Of a stretch of DNA of 64,000 bases, positions 35,590 through 43,512 are shown piece by piece (position 1 is the stretch's first letter; each line of letters starts with the position of its first letter). The position numbers and the translations under genes were made by a program. The stretch lies in contig JABLXH010000003.1 of the NCBI GenBank assembly GCA_013178155.1, positions 1-64,000 of the forward strand. The letters run 5' to 3'. Under the pieces are notes generated by a model. The model saw only the letters and a list, made by a program, of their open reading frames with translations, was not told the DNA's origin and searched no databases. The stretch is from Armatimonadota bacterium. GTDB taxonomy: Bacteria; Armatimonadota; Zipacnadia; Zipacnadales; UBA11051.

Positions 35590-36849
35590 ATGAGGATCGT
35601 CCTGGCGCACAAGTACTTCTACCGCGGCGGCGGCACCGCGACCTACATCTTCGCGCTACTGGAGGAGTTGCAGAAGCGCGGACACGAGTGCATCCCCTTT
35701 ACGGTCGCCTACGAACAGACCGTGCCGCGCGAGTACTGGGGTTACTATGTGTCTCCGCCGGCTGGTGAGCGTACCACACACCTCAAGGACATGAAGCTCT
35801 CCCCCCTGGAGTCCATCAAGCTCCTGGGACGAGCAACCTGGTCCACCGAGGCCTACCGTCAGGCCACCCGCCTCGTCAGTGATCTCAAGCCCGACATTGC
35901 CTATGTGCTGAATATCTACAGTTACATGTCACCCAGCCCCATCCGCGCCTTCCGCCGCCAGGGCTTGCCGATCCTCATGCGGGTGGCTGACTTCAACCTG
36001 GTCTGCCCCGGGCTGACGGCCGTCCGCCAGGGCGAGGCTTGCCTGGACTGCGCCGACGGGCATTACACCCGAGGCATCAAGTACCGCTGTCACAAGGGCT
36101 CGCTCAAGGGGACTGCGGCCCGCGCCATGACCATGTGGGCCCATCGGTGGCTACGGATCTATGACGACGTGGACACCTTTGTAACCCCTTCGCTGATTCT
36201 GCGCGACACGCTCATCCGCGCTGGCTATCCGGCCGAGAAGGTGCATCACCTGCCCAGCTTCTACCCCGCTCCTCCTGCCATGCCCACCAGTGCCGGTGAG
36301 GAGTATGTGCTCTACTTTGGCCGGGTGGCTCCCGAGAAGGGGCTGGATGTCCTGGTCCGAGCGCTGGCCCTGATGGACAGCGACGTGCCCGTCGTGGTGG
36401 CGGGGGGGGATGTGGACGGGGAGACACAGCGCCTGCAGGACCTGGCGAACTCCCTGGGGGTAAAGAGCATCGAGTTTGTCGGCATGAAGCAACGGGCGGA
36501 ACTGGACGAGCTCATCCGCGGCTGTCTGTTCTCGGTGGTGCCCTCCAAGGTCCATGACAACTGTCCGATGAGCGTCCTGGAGAGCTTCTCCCACGCCAAG
36601 CCCGTCATCGGGGCGGCCATCGGGGGCATCCCGGAACAGATCACGGAAGACTGCGGCCTGCTCTTTGAACCCGGCAACCCCGAGGCCATGGCGGCCCAGA
36701 TGCAGCGTCTGCTCAGTGACGCCGACCTGCGTCACCGTATGGGCCGCGGGGCTTACGAGCGGCTACGCACGGTCTACAGCGTGGAACGCCACATGGAAGC
36801 CCTGCTGGGGCACTTCGAGGCCCTCTGCGCCCGCCGCAGCTCCGCCTAG
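35590..36849 (+). CDS. glycosyltransferase family 4 protein
   Basis: A 419-residue GT-B enzyme. The N-terminal domain has KYFYRGGGTATYIFALLEEL. A Cys-rich insert, CPGLTAVRQGEACLDC followed by YRC, is common in one GT4 branch. The C-terminal domain has YFGRVAPEKGLDVLV and the donor-site ExxxxxE region VPSKVHDNCPMSVLESF. ATG 35590 with GGGG nine bases upstream is preferred over ATG 35581. It stands alone between two terminators. The sugar donor is unknown. Confidence 0.8.
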   Translation: MRIVLAHKYFYRGGGTATYIFALLEELQKRGHECIPFTVAYEQTVPREYWGYYVSPPAGERTTHLKDMKLSPLESIKLLGRATWSTEAYRQATRLVSDLKPDIAYVLNIYSYMSPSPIRAFRRQGLPILMRVADFNLVCPGLTAVRQGEACLDCADGHYTRGIKYRCHKGSLKGTAARAMTMWAHRWLRIYDDVDTFVTPSLILRDTLIRAGYPAEKVHHLPSFYPAPPAMPTSAGEEYVLYFGRVAPEKGLDVLVRALALMDSDVPVVVAGGDVDGETQRLQDLANSLGVKSIEFVGMKQRAELDELIRGCLFSVVPSKVHDNCPMSVLESFSHAKPVIGAAIGGIPEQITEDCGLLFEPGNPEAMAAQMQRLLSDADLRHRMGRGAYERLRTVYSVERHMEALLGHFEALCARRSSA

Positions 36850-37016
36850 CCGCACAGAGACCAGCCTGACGCCAACGCCTGCCTGAGAGAATATCCGCCA
36901 TCCGGTGGTTGAATATCAACCGCTCAATGGAGGATTTTCACCGATAGCCTGGTCCGGATTGGGCTTCCGGGGAGCTGCTGCGAACTGCGGCGACAGTCCT
37001 GAGAGGGAGAGAACAA

Positions 37017-37050
37017 GGCTGGCAGGGAGCTTGGTCGCTCCCTGCCAGCC
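37017..37050 (-). terminator. terminator downstream of the GHMP kinase gene
   Basis: A perfect 14-bp stem, 37017-37030 with 37037-37050, loop TTGGTC. Read on the minus strand it is followed by TTGTTCTCTCCCTC, so it ends the kinase operon; it may also stop plus-strand transcripts from the glycosyltransferase gene. Confidence 0.8.
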
Positions 37051-37092
37051 AGGCGAAGTCCGTGGTGGTCAGGCCTTGGAGAGGGCCGACAG

Positions 37093-38046
37093 TCAGGCGC
37101 GAGAGAGAGTGAGGCCGTCGAAGTCGAAGGTGATATCCATGCCGGTCAGGCCGACGCCCTGGAGCTTCTCCTTGATCCTTTCCTTGCTCTTGGAGCTCTT
37201 GGCGATGAAGAAGACACAGCCCCCACCACCGGCGCCAGAAGGTTTTCCGCCCATGATGTCTGGCGCGGTCAGGTCGAAGAGCTCCTCGATCTGCTCGTTG
37301 CTGGTCGAGGCATCCAGGTGCTTCATGTGGTGCCGTTGGGCGGTGACCAGGCGGGAGAAGGCTTCCAGGTCCCAGTCCTCCAGCGCTTGCTTGGCCTCAT
37401 AGGCGGAGTTGCGCAGGTCAAACAGGGCCCGCAGGGTCTCCTCTTTCCCGGCCCGGAAATTGCCCCACACGTTGCGGTGGATGTTGGAGGACAGCCTGGC
37501 CTTGCCCGTGTAACAGAGCACGATCAGCGACTGGAGCTCCTCGATGTGCGCTGAGGAGAGGGCAACCGGCTGGCGCGATACGCCTTCGGCGGTGAACTCA
37601 AACAGGTTTATACCCCCGACGGCGGAGGCGTACTGGTCCTGCTTACCGCCGATGATTCCCAGAGTCTTCTCGATGCCGTAGGCCAGTTCGGCGATGCGCA
37701 TCTTGTCCTCGACGGAAGTGACGTCCTCGCGACGGGCCAAGGCCAGCCAGACGACATTGAGCGTGGCGGAGGTGCCCAGGCCACTGCCGGCCGGGATACG
37801 GCTCTCGTAGCTGACCCCCAGGGCGGGACCACTGGACACGATAACTTTGCCACTGGGGCCACTGACTGCCTTCGCGGGCTCCATGAACGAGGCCTGGTCA
37901 GTCTCGTGGGCTTCCAGCTTCCCCGTAACGTAGAGGGTGATGGCCGCGTTCAGGGTCGCCCCCCCGAAGGCGTCAGCGAAGTAAGAGACGTCGGTCCAGG
38001 CCCCGGCGAAGTCTATGCGCACCGGGGCGCGGCTGGAAATGATCAT
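37093..38046 (-). CDS. GHMP-family sugar kinase, HddA-like
   Basis: A 317-residue kinase. N-terminal APVRIDFAGAWTDVSYFADAFGG is typical of heptose-7-phosphate/L-fucose-type GHMP kinases. Motif 2 is PAGSGLGTSATLNV and motif 3 is GKPSGAGGGGCVFF. It phosphorylates a sugar or sugar phosphate at C1, feeding nucleotide-sugar synthesis. It overlaps the upstream GT2 gene by four bases (ATGA), so the two are coupled. D-glycero-D-manno-heptose 7-phosphate is one candidate substrate; this is not decidable here. Confidence 0.8.
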   Translation of the reverse strand: MIISSRAPVRIDFAGAWTDVSYFADAFGGATLNAAITLYVTGKLEAHETDQASFMEPAKAVSGPSGKVIVSSGPALGVSYESRIPAGSGLGTSATLNVVWLALARREDVTSVEDKMRIAELAYGIEKTLGIIGGKQDQYASAVGGINLFEFTAEGVSRQPVALSSAHIEELQSLIVLCYTGKARLSSNIHRNVWGNFRAGKEETLRALFDLRNSAYEAKQALEDWDLEAFSRLVTAQRHHMKHLDASTSNEQIEELFDLTAPDIMGGKPSGAGGGGCVFFIAKSSKSKERIKEKLQGVGLTGMDITFDFDGLTLSRA

Positions 38047-38819
38047 ACGGGCGCTCCTCCTTGGTCAGGCAGTGGGGCGGTGATGAGGTACTTATCAACC
38101 AGAGCCTTACGGCAGAACAGCCGTCGCCAGGCAAGCTGGAATAGCAACACTATGGCCTCGAGGATCACTTTCCTGGAGATCTTCGACTTGCCGGCTCTCC
38201 GCTCCTCAAAAACGATCGGTGTTTCGGCAATGCGGGCACCGGCCAGGGCACAAAGCAGCAGCGACTCCTCGAGGAAGCTATAGCCATCGGACTCAAACTG
38301 GTCGAGGCGGATCCGCTGCAACAGGGAGGTGCGGTAAGCACGAAAACCCCCGGTGCAGTCATGGACCCGCAGGCCGAGCAACAGACGCGCCATGGCGTTA
38401 GACCCGCGGCTGAGGACCTGGCGGTGCCAGGGCCAGTTACGCGTGCCGCCGCCGGGGACGTAGCGGGAACCGATGGCCAGGTCAGCCCCCTCGTTGATAC
38501 ATTGCACCAGGGCTGGAAGCACGGCGGGATTGTGGGAGAAGTCGGCATCCATCGTCAGCACGACGTCTGCCCCATGCTCCATGGCTTGTTTCATGCCGGC
38601 GCGGTGCGCCGAGGCGTAGCCCAGTTTTCCGGTGCGATGGAGGACATGGATCCAGGGGTCTCGCTGGCTGAGAGCATCGAGAAGCTCGCCGGTGCCATCA
38701 GGAGAGTTGTCGTCCACGACAATGACATGACCCTCAGGAAGGTGCTTGTGGATCTCTGCCAGCAGGGCTTCGATGTTCTCGCGTTCGTTGTAGGTGGCGA
38801 CAGAGATCCAGGGAGTCAT
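38043..38819 (-). CDS. glycosyltransferase family 2, polyprenol-phosphate mannose synthase-like
   Basis: A 258-residue GT-A enzyme: SVATYNERENIEALLAEI, VVDDNSPDGTGELLD, the metal-binding DADFSHNP and ALAGARIAETPIVFEERRAGKSK. These match dolichol/polyprenol-phosphate mannose synthases, which charge a lipid carrier with a sugar on the inner face of the membrane. No C-terminal transmembrane segment is visible. GT-C enzymes such as the one at 44452 use such donors. It is first in its two-gene operon, with a likely promoter at 38883-38911. Confidence 0.85.
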   Translation of the reverse strand: MTPWISVATYNERENIEALLAEIHKHLPEGHVIVVDDNSPDGTGELLDALSQRDPWIHVLHRTGKLGYASAHRAGMKQAMEHGADVVLTMDADFSHNPAVLPALVQCINEGADLAIGSRYVPGGGTRNWPWHRQVLSRGSNAMARLLLGLRVHDCTGGFRAYRTSLLQRIRLDQFESDGYSFLEESLLLCALAGARIAETPIVFEERRAGKSKISRKVILEAIVLLFQLAWRRLFCRKALVDKYLITAPLPDQGGAPV

Positions 38820-38882
38820 GCCCAGCCCCTCAGTTGCTAAGTGTCATGTCTTCGCAGAGTCGGTATCACTGTAGACACCGTC

Positions 38883-38911
38883 AGTCTAATGGACTGAACT
38901 ACAAGACGCAA
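38883..38911 (-). promoter_or_regulatory. likely promoter of the GT2-kinase operon
   Basis: On the minus strand TTGCGT (38911-38906), a 17-bp spacer and TAGACT (38888-38883), 64 bases before the start codon. Confidence 0.4.
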
Positions 38912-39037
38912 GATTGTCTCATGGTTGGCGGGACCGCAGGACGCTCCAAGCGCGCAAGCGTAGACAGGCCTGAGAGACAAGGGAGGAATAGCGGCGGGGT
39001 ACAGTTTGCCACTGGCCCACTGTCAGGCAGAACCGAT

Positions 39038-39065
39038 GAGACCGCCAACTCACTGTGGCGGTCTC
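39038..39065 (-). terminator. hairpin after the small membrane-protein gene
   Basis: A perfect 10-bp stem: GAGACCGCCA (39038-39047) and TGGCGGTCTC (39056-39065). The T tail on the minus side is weak (ATCGGTTCT). Confidence 0.5.
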
Positions 39066-39091
39066 GACGGTTGGAGGGAGGCGAGTAGCGG

Positions 39092-39271
39092 CTATCCGGT
39101 GCGTGGCAACGCCTGGCCCACAGGGGCAGTCTGCGGGACAGGTCGCATTGTGACTTGCATCGTGGCTGGCTCGACCCACACCTCGACCGTCTGGTCGGCC
39201 TGTGCTGCTTTGCGACAAACTGCGAATATGACGAAGTACCCCACCGCGAGGACGATGCCCAGGGTAACCAT
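39092..39271 (-). CDS. small single-pass membrane protein
   Basis: A 59-residue protein. MVTLGIVLAVGYFVIFAVCR is one transmembrane helix, followed by a short soluble tail. ATG 39271 has AAAGGAA eight bases upstream, better than the upstream in-frame start at 39340. No family is recognised. It lies alone in a 610-bp gap, downstream of the C39-peptidase-like gene on the same strand but separated from it by a terminator. Confidence 0.45.
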   Translation of the reverse strand: MVTLGIVLAVGYFVIFAVCRKAAQADQTVEVWVEPATMQVTMRPVPQTAPVGQALPRTG

Positions 39272-39377
39272 GGCTATTTCCTTTGTGCCTGCCAGGCCTG
39301 CAGGTGACAGAAGCAGTATAGCCGCGTTGCCTAAGGCCAAGCTCGGCGCTTGCTCAAGGACAACTCAACAAGAAGGC

Positions 39378-39406
39378 GGGGAGTGCGCCCGCAGGTGACA
39401 CTCCCC
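39378..39406 (-). terminator. intrinsic terminator of the C39-peptidase-like gene
   Basis: GGGGAGTG (39378-39385) with CACTCCCC (39399-39406). On the minus strand the stem is followed by GCCTTCTTGTTG. Confidence 0.6.
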
Positions 39407-39431
39407 ATAGTCTGCTGAGCGTCCAAGGGGG

Positions 39432-42077
39432 CTACTTCCGCAAGGGTACCAGACAGGTGACGCAGCCACCATCCCTGCTGCGGGCCTGGACCCGCAGGAG
39501 ATACTGGCCTTGCGGCACCCGTGTTCCTGTTGTTGAGCGTCCGTTCCACCACAAGGTGCTGATGCCGCCGTTCAGGGCCTGAGCGGGCACCGCCGCCACC
39601 ACGCGGCCCGCCAGGTTCAGCACTGTGGCCCCAACCTCTGCCGCCGTGCTCAAGCTGACGGTGATGGCCAAGGTCCCGCTGCGCGTGGGGACTGCCGCAG
39701 CACCCAGGGCCAGAGCCGCTTCTCCCTCCGGCTGGATCTGGACGGCTGCACTGACAGTCCACGGTCCACTCACCGTTCCGTCGTTGGCCCGTGCCTGCAC
39801 CCGCCACCACTCCCCGACTGCGGTGGCGCTTGCTGCCAGGATTCGCCCCAGGGGCCCCGCTTGCCAGGTTACCCCGCCGTCGGTGCTCTTGTACCAGGCA
39901 TAGCGGTAGGTCAGCGAGTCGCCGTCCACATCGGTGGCCCCGCTGGCAGCGGCCTTCAGATCCTGATCGCCACGCGGCTGCGAGGGGCTGATCGTTACGG
40001 CAGCCGGCGCTGTGGGGGGAGTGTTGCCGATGATAACGATCGCGCCTTCTGTCCAGGGGCCCGCCACAGTGCCATCGTAGGCACGGCCACGCACCTTCCA
40101 GTGCTCCCCCTTGCTGGTGTTACTGCTGGGAAGTACGGTCCCCGCCCAATCCCAGCCACTCCAGGTGTTACCACCATCGGTGCTTCGCGCCCAGGTATAG
40201 CGGTAGGTCAGCGAATCATCCTCTTCGTCAGTGCTGCCGGAAGCGCTCGCCACCAGGTCGTTGGCGGTTCTGGGCTTCAGCGGCCGGATGCCTACCGTCA
40301 GAGGTGCCGTCGGCGGAGCGTTACCTACACTCACCGTCTCGCTCTCCAGCCAGTCACCTGAGGCCTCCCCGTCGGAAGCACGGGCTCGCGCCTTCCAGGA
40401 TTGCCCCCGGGCGACATTGCTTCCGGCCAGCTCCATGCCCTCGTAGTTCCACGCGCTCCAGGTCGCCCCGCCGTCGCTGCTGCTACACCACTGGTACTCA
40501 TAGGTCAGGCTGTCATTGTCCGCGTCCGTGCTGCCAGAAGCCGTAGCCGTCAAGGCCTGTCCGGTTACCGGGCTGCCGGGGGTGACGATGACTGTGCCGG
40601 GAGCCCCAGGCGCACTGTTGAGGATAGTGACGGCACTGCTCTCCTGCCAGGGGCCACTATCGGTGCCGTCTGAGGCGCGAGCGCGTGCCTTCCATTGCTC
40701 TTCCTTGGCGGTGGCACTGGCCGCCAGGGCCTCCCCATCGTTCCCCCACTCTGACCACGTACTACCACCATCGGTGCTCTTGGCCCACTGGTACTGGTAC
40801 GTGAGACCGTCGCCATCGGCATCGGTGCTGCCCGAGGCCGAGACGAGCAAGTCATCGGTGGTGATAGGGGCTCCAGGAGTAACAGTCACGGTGCTGGGCG
40901 CAGTGGGTGGGGTATTGGCGATGGTGACCACCGGGCTCTCCACCCAGTCACTGTAGCCCCCCTTGCCATCGGTTGCGCGAGCCTGCGCCTTCCAGCGCTC
41001 GTCCCGCGCCGTGTAGCCATCGTCGAGGGTGTTCCCTTCCCATCCCCACGCGCTCCAGGTGCTGCCGCCATCGGTGCTCCGCGCCCATTGGTACTCATAG
41101 GCTACCGTGTCACCGTCAGGGTCATTGCTGCCGGAGGCCGAGGCTGCCAGGTCAGTGCTTGTGTCCGGGTTCGTCGGGCTGATCACGACCGAGGTGGGCG
41201 CGGTCGGCGGGTTGTTTGGGGCGCTGCGGGGTGTGATGATCAGACAGGTGCCGCCGTAGACCTGGAAGTCATAGCCACTCTCGTCCTCTCCATCCCAGGC
41301 CCAAGACCGCACTCCCCACCCACTCCAGGTAGTCCAGCAGATGTAGTGCCGTTTGCCGTCCGTATTGTCATAGCCGATAGCCGTTACCGAGTGTCCCCCG
41401 GCCGACGAAGTCAGCCCCAGATGTACGGGGCGTCCCGCGTCAATCTCGGCGCAGAAGTCCTCATACGTCCAGCCGTAATCCGTGTAGTTGGTCTCGTAAG
41501 TTGCGGTGTAACTCTCGTTGGTGGTAGTAGTCGGGTCGTCCCAGGCGGCGAAGGCAACAAACCCGGGACCGATGTTGGAGCGTGACGTGCTACCGTTGCG
41601 CGTGAAGAAGAAGTCGGCGATACAGTCAGCGGTGTGGTTCTCATAGGAACCGTAGGTAAGACCTAGCAGCGCTCCGGCATCAATGTGAGCCTGGCTGGCC
41701 ACCATCCGCTTCGTGCCGCTGGTCCCGCTGCCATACCACGTGGCCGCGCTGCCCTCAAACAGGTCCTCGCAACCGGTCTGGGCGTCCCACCAGCCAATGA
41801 TCATGCCGCCGGCGGTAGGCGAACAGCCATACCACCAGATATACTCCGGGACTCCAGGGATCGTCTTGCTGAGCCCTTCGATGTTGAGGGCACGAATGGA
41901 CTGTCGAGGCGGCGGGTTTCTGGGGAACAACGGGCGATCCACGAGACCGCCCTGCTGCGCCCAGGCGGGGCCGGTAAGCAACAGAAGCATCGCCCCCACT
42001 AAGGCCCGGAGAAACGTGTCTGAGCGGTTCCTGGGGCCCGCAGGAGCAGGTGTTGCATGAGGACGAGAACCACGCAT
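39432..42077 (-). CDS. secreted C39-type cysteine peptidase-like protein with five repeats and a FlgD-like C-terminal domain
   Basis: An 881-residue exported protein. After the signal (LLLLTGPAWAQQ), residues 75-290 form a papain-fold Peptidase_C39_2-like domain with Cys85 in WWYGCSPTAGG and His229 in AGGHSVTAIGYDN. Five tandem repeats of about 98 residues follow, each reading PPTAP...ASASGSTDxDGDxLTY.YQW..STDGG.TWS and ending in a W(K)..ARA.DG strand. The last 95 residues are a FlgD-like domain (VLNLAGRVVAAVP, RVPQGQYLLRV) close to that of the 29075 protein. ATG 42077 follows GGAGG. A surface or matrix peptidase is inferred. Its promoter carries the CTTGA-type repeat. Confidence 0.8.
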   Translation of the reverse strand: MRGSRPHATPAPAGPRNRSDTFLRALVGAMLLLLTGPAWAQQGGLVDRPLFPRNPPPRQSIRALNIEGLSKTIPGVPEYIWWYGCSPTAGGMIIGWWDAQTGCEDLFEGSAATWYGSGTSGTKRMVASQAHIDAGALLGLTYGSYENHTADCIADFFFTRNGSTSRSNIGPGFVAFAAWDDPTTTTNESYTATYETNYTDYGWTYEDFCAEIDAGRPVHLGLTSSAGGHSVTAIGYDNTDGKRHYICWTTWSGWGVRSWAWDGEDESGYDFQVYGGTCLIITPRSAPNNPPTAPTSVVISPTNPDTSTDLAASASGSNDPDGDTVAYEYQWARSTDGGSTWSAWGWEGNTLDDGYTARDERWKAQARATDGKGGYSDWVESPVVTIANTPPTAPSTVTVTPGAPITTDDLLVSASGSTDADGDGLTYQYQWAKSTDGGSTWSEWGNDGEALAASATAKEEQWKARARASDGTDSGPWQESSAVTILNSAPGAPGTVIVTPGSPVTGQALTATASGSTDADNDSLTYEYQWCSSSDGGATWSAWNYEGMELAGSNVARGQSWKARARASDGEASGDWLESETVSVGNAPPTAPLTVGIRPLKPRTANDLVASASGSTDEEDDSLTYRYTWARSTDGGNTWSGWDWAGTVLPSSNTSKGEHWKVRGRAYDGTVAGPWTEGAIVIIGNTPPTAPAAVTISPSQPRGDQDLKAAASGATDVDGDSLTYRYAWYKSTDGGVTWQAGPLGRILAASATAVGEWWRVQARANDGTVSGPWTVSAAVQIQPEGEAALALGAAAVPTRSGTLAITVSLSTAAEVGATVLNLAGRVVAAVPAQALNGGISTLWWNGRSTTGTRVPQGQYLLRVQARSRDGGCVTCLVPLRK

Positions 42078-42115
42078 CGCGCGCCCTCCGATGACAGTCC
42101 TCACTTGCGGCTATC

Positions 42116-42151
42116 GTGACGGCGAAAAGCCGTCACCGATGTCGGTGTCAC
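42116..42151 (-). promoter_or_regulatory. mutually exclusive hairpins in the leader of the C39-peptidase-like gene
   Basis: One stem pairs 42116-42123 with 42129-42136 (GTGACGGC/GCCGTCAC). A second pairs 42133-42138 (CACCGA) with 42141-42146 (TCGGTG). They share bases 42133-42136, so only one can form at a time. They lie in the leader about 40 bases before the start codon. Confidence 0.35.
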
Positions 42152-42192
42152 TGCAGCGAATCAATACTATCTTACAGCACCTGTCTCGTTGC

Positions 42193-42223
42193 CGGATACC
42201 CCCCACCTCAAGTTGGTCGCAAG
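42193..42223 (-). promoter_or_regulatory. CTTGA-repeat promoter of the C39-peptidase-like gene
   Basis: On the minus strand CTTGC (42223-42219) and CTTGA (42212-42208) are 11 bp apart. TTGCGA as -35, an 18-bp spacer and TATCCG (42198-42193) as -10 follow. The arrangement matches the promoters at 43451 and 50802, with one base longer spacing. Confidence 0.5.
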
Positions 42224-42271
42224 AACGGCAACCTCTCCGCGTCGTGATCCCCGACAGGCATCAGAGAAAAA

Positions 42272-42304
42272 CAATCAAGCCCCTGGCCGGCAGGGGCTTG
42301 ATTG
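42272..42304 (-). terminator. strong intrinsic terminator of PEP-CTERM-like gene C
   Basis: A perfect 14-bp stem, 42272-42285 with 42291-42304, loop of five, followed on the minus strand by TTTTTCTCT. Confidence 0.85.
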
Positions 42305-42354
42305 ATCATCTCAACGGAGCTGTTGCAACAGCTTCGGCAATGCGCCTATGTGTT

Positions 42355-43200
42355 CTATGAGCGGCGGCGGCGGCGCAGCAGCGGGACCGCAGCCAAGCTC
42401 AGACCCAGGAGCATCACGGTGGATAGCTCAGGGGTGGTGGGCCTGCCTTCCTTCTTCCAGCGGAAGATCAGGATCATGTCGTTGTAGTCGGGCTCCGCAT
42501 AGGGCTCGGAGCCACTCCGCCACTTCAGGGACTCCTTGTCGCTCCAAGCCAGGTCATACTCGTAGTTGACCGTGGACATGGGCTTGTCTTCCCAGGCAAG
42601 GATCCAGGCGTTAGCTTCCTTGGGGTGGTTGAACACCCGAAGGTGCTTGGTGTTAGAGTCGGCGGTGTTCCGATCGGCCTCGGAGTACCAGGTCTGCGGA
42701 TTCACCAGCGAACCGTTATCCAGATAGAACCCGATCGCCTGCCCTTCGTAAGCGGTGAAGTCGACGCTGAAGATGGGCGAGTCAACCGCCGGGTCCCATG
42801 CCGCACTCCCGTCGAAGATCTCGTGCTTGGTGATGGGATCATCCGGCAGGACCGGGTTGTACCACCCGAACTTGTTGCGCGTCTCCCATGCCGAGTACTC
42901 GATCTCCAGGATGCTCTTGCCGGAGATGATGCTCAGTGGCGCAGGAGAGGGAACAACCCAGGTCTGGTTATCTGCGATAACCTGATAGTCATCCCACAGG
43001 TCCTCGGCGCTCAGGCCAGCATAGTCGGAGCCCCACGGTGGATGGACCGGGGTCACATCATTCTTGAGTTTCGCCTGGTCCGTCCACCATTCCCAGATGC
43101 TGTACTCACGCGCAGCAGCGGGTGGAACCAGGAGTCCCAGCAGCACCACGCCAAGCGCGAGCACTGAGAGATAGTGTACGGTCCGGAACTTGCTCAACAT
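42355..43200 (-). CDS. PEP-CTERM-like exported surface protein C with DUF4114-like domain
   Basis: A 281-residue protein: signal peptide ending VPPAAA, a beta-rich body, the segment EPDYNDMILIFRWK that resembles DUF4114 calcium-binding-like domains, then TPELSTVMLLGLSL, a hydrophobic helix and RRRRRS. It is therefore an exosortase substrate with PEL in place of PEP. ATG 43200 is preceded by AAAGGGGG; an ATG at 43230 adds ten residues. It lies just downstream of the exosortase operon but has its own promoter (43451-43501) and a 250-base leader. Calcium-stabilised surface protein is inferred. Confidence 0.85.
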   Translation of the reverse strand: MLSKFRTVHYLSVLALGVVLLGLLVPPAAAREYSIWEWWTDQAKLKNDVTPVHPPWGSDYAGLSAEDLWDDYQVIADNQTWVVPSPAPLSIISGKSILEIEYSAWETRNKFGWYNPVLPDDPITKHEIFDGSAAWDPAVDSPIFSVDFTAYEGQAIGFYLDNGSLVNPQTWYSEADRNTADSNTKHLRVFNHPKEANAWILAWEDKPMSTVNYEYDLAWSDKESLKWRSGSEPYAEPDYNDMILIFRWKKEGRPTTPELSTVMLLGLSLAAVPLLRRRRRS

Positions 43201-43450
43201 CCAAACCCCCTTTACTGAAACGTGCGTCACTTACGGCACGTCCGTGTGACTGGTTCGCTGGTGAAGCGAAATGGCACCCAAGTCTCCCCTCCTTTTCCGA
43301 CCAGGGCGCCCGTTGTGGTGACAGCTACAGTGCGGGCCCGCGGACAACCCACTATGCCCTGGTGTCCGAGCGTAGAAACAAACGCCCCACGGTTCTCCAA
43401 CCACGCAAGAAAGAGCTTCTACCCCAACTCGTAACACATGATCGCACAAC
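43201..43450 (-). promoter_or_regulatory. long leader of PEP-CTERM-like gene C
   Basis: About 250 bases between the promoter and the start codon with no reading frame. A short hairpin TTCGCT/AGCGAA (near 43254-43270) lies about 55 bases before the start. The element shared by leaders A and B is absent. Confidence 0.35.
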
Positions 43451-43501
43451 TGTATAGCCCTTGTCAAGCCCAAATCAAGCAAAACTCAAGGCTTGAGCAA
43501 G
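43451..43501 (-). promoter_or_regulatory. CTTGA-repeat promoter of PEP-CTERM-like gene C (four units)
   Basis: On the minus strand CTTGC (43501-43497), CTTGA (43490-43486), CTTGA (43479-43475) and CTTGA (43468-43464) are each exactly 11 bp apart. TTGATT within the third unit and TATACA (43456-43451), with a 16-bp spacer, form the -35/-10 pair. The last repeat lies 7 bases before the -10. Confidence 0.7.
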
Positions 43502-43512
43502 TCATGAGACCA

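Noticed and set aside
39354-39369. TCAAG and TCAAC 11 bp apart upstream of the small membrane protein, like the CTTGA promoters
   Set aside because: No -10 hexamer lies at the expected distance, and one unit is degenerate.
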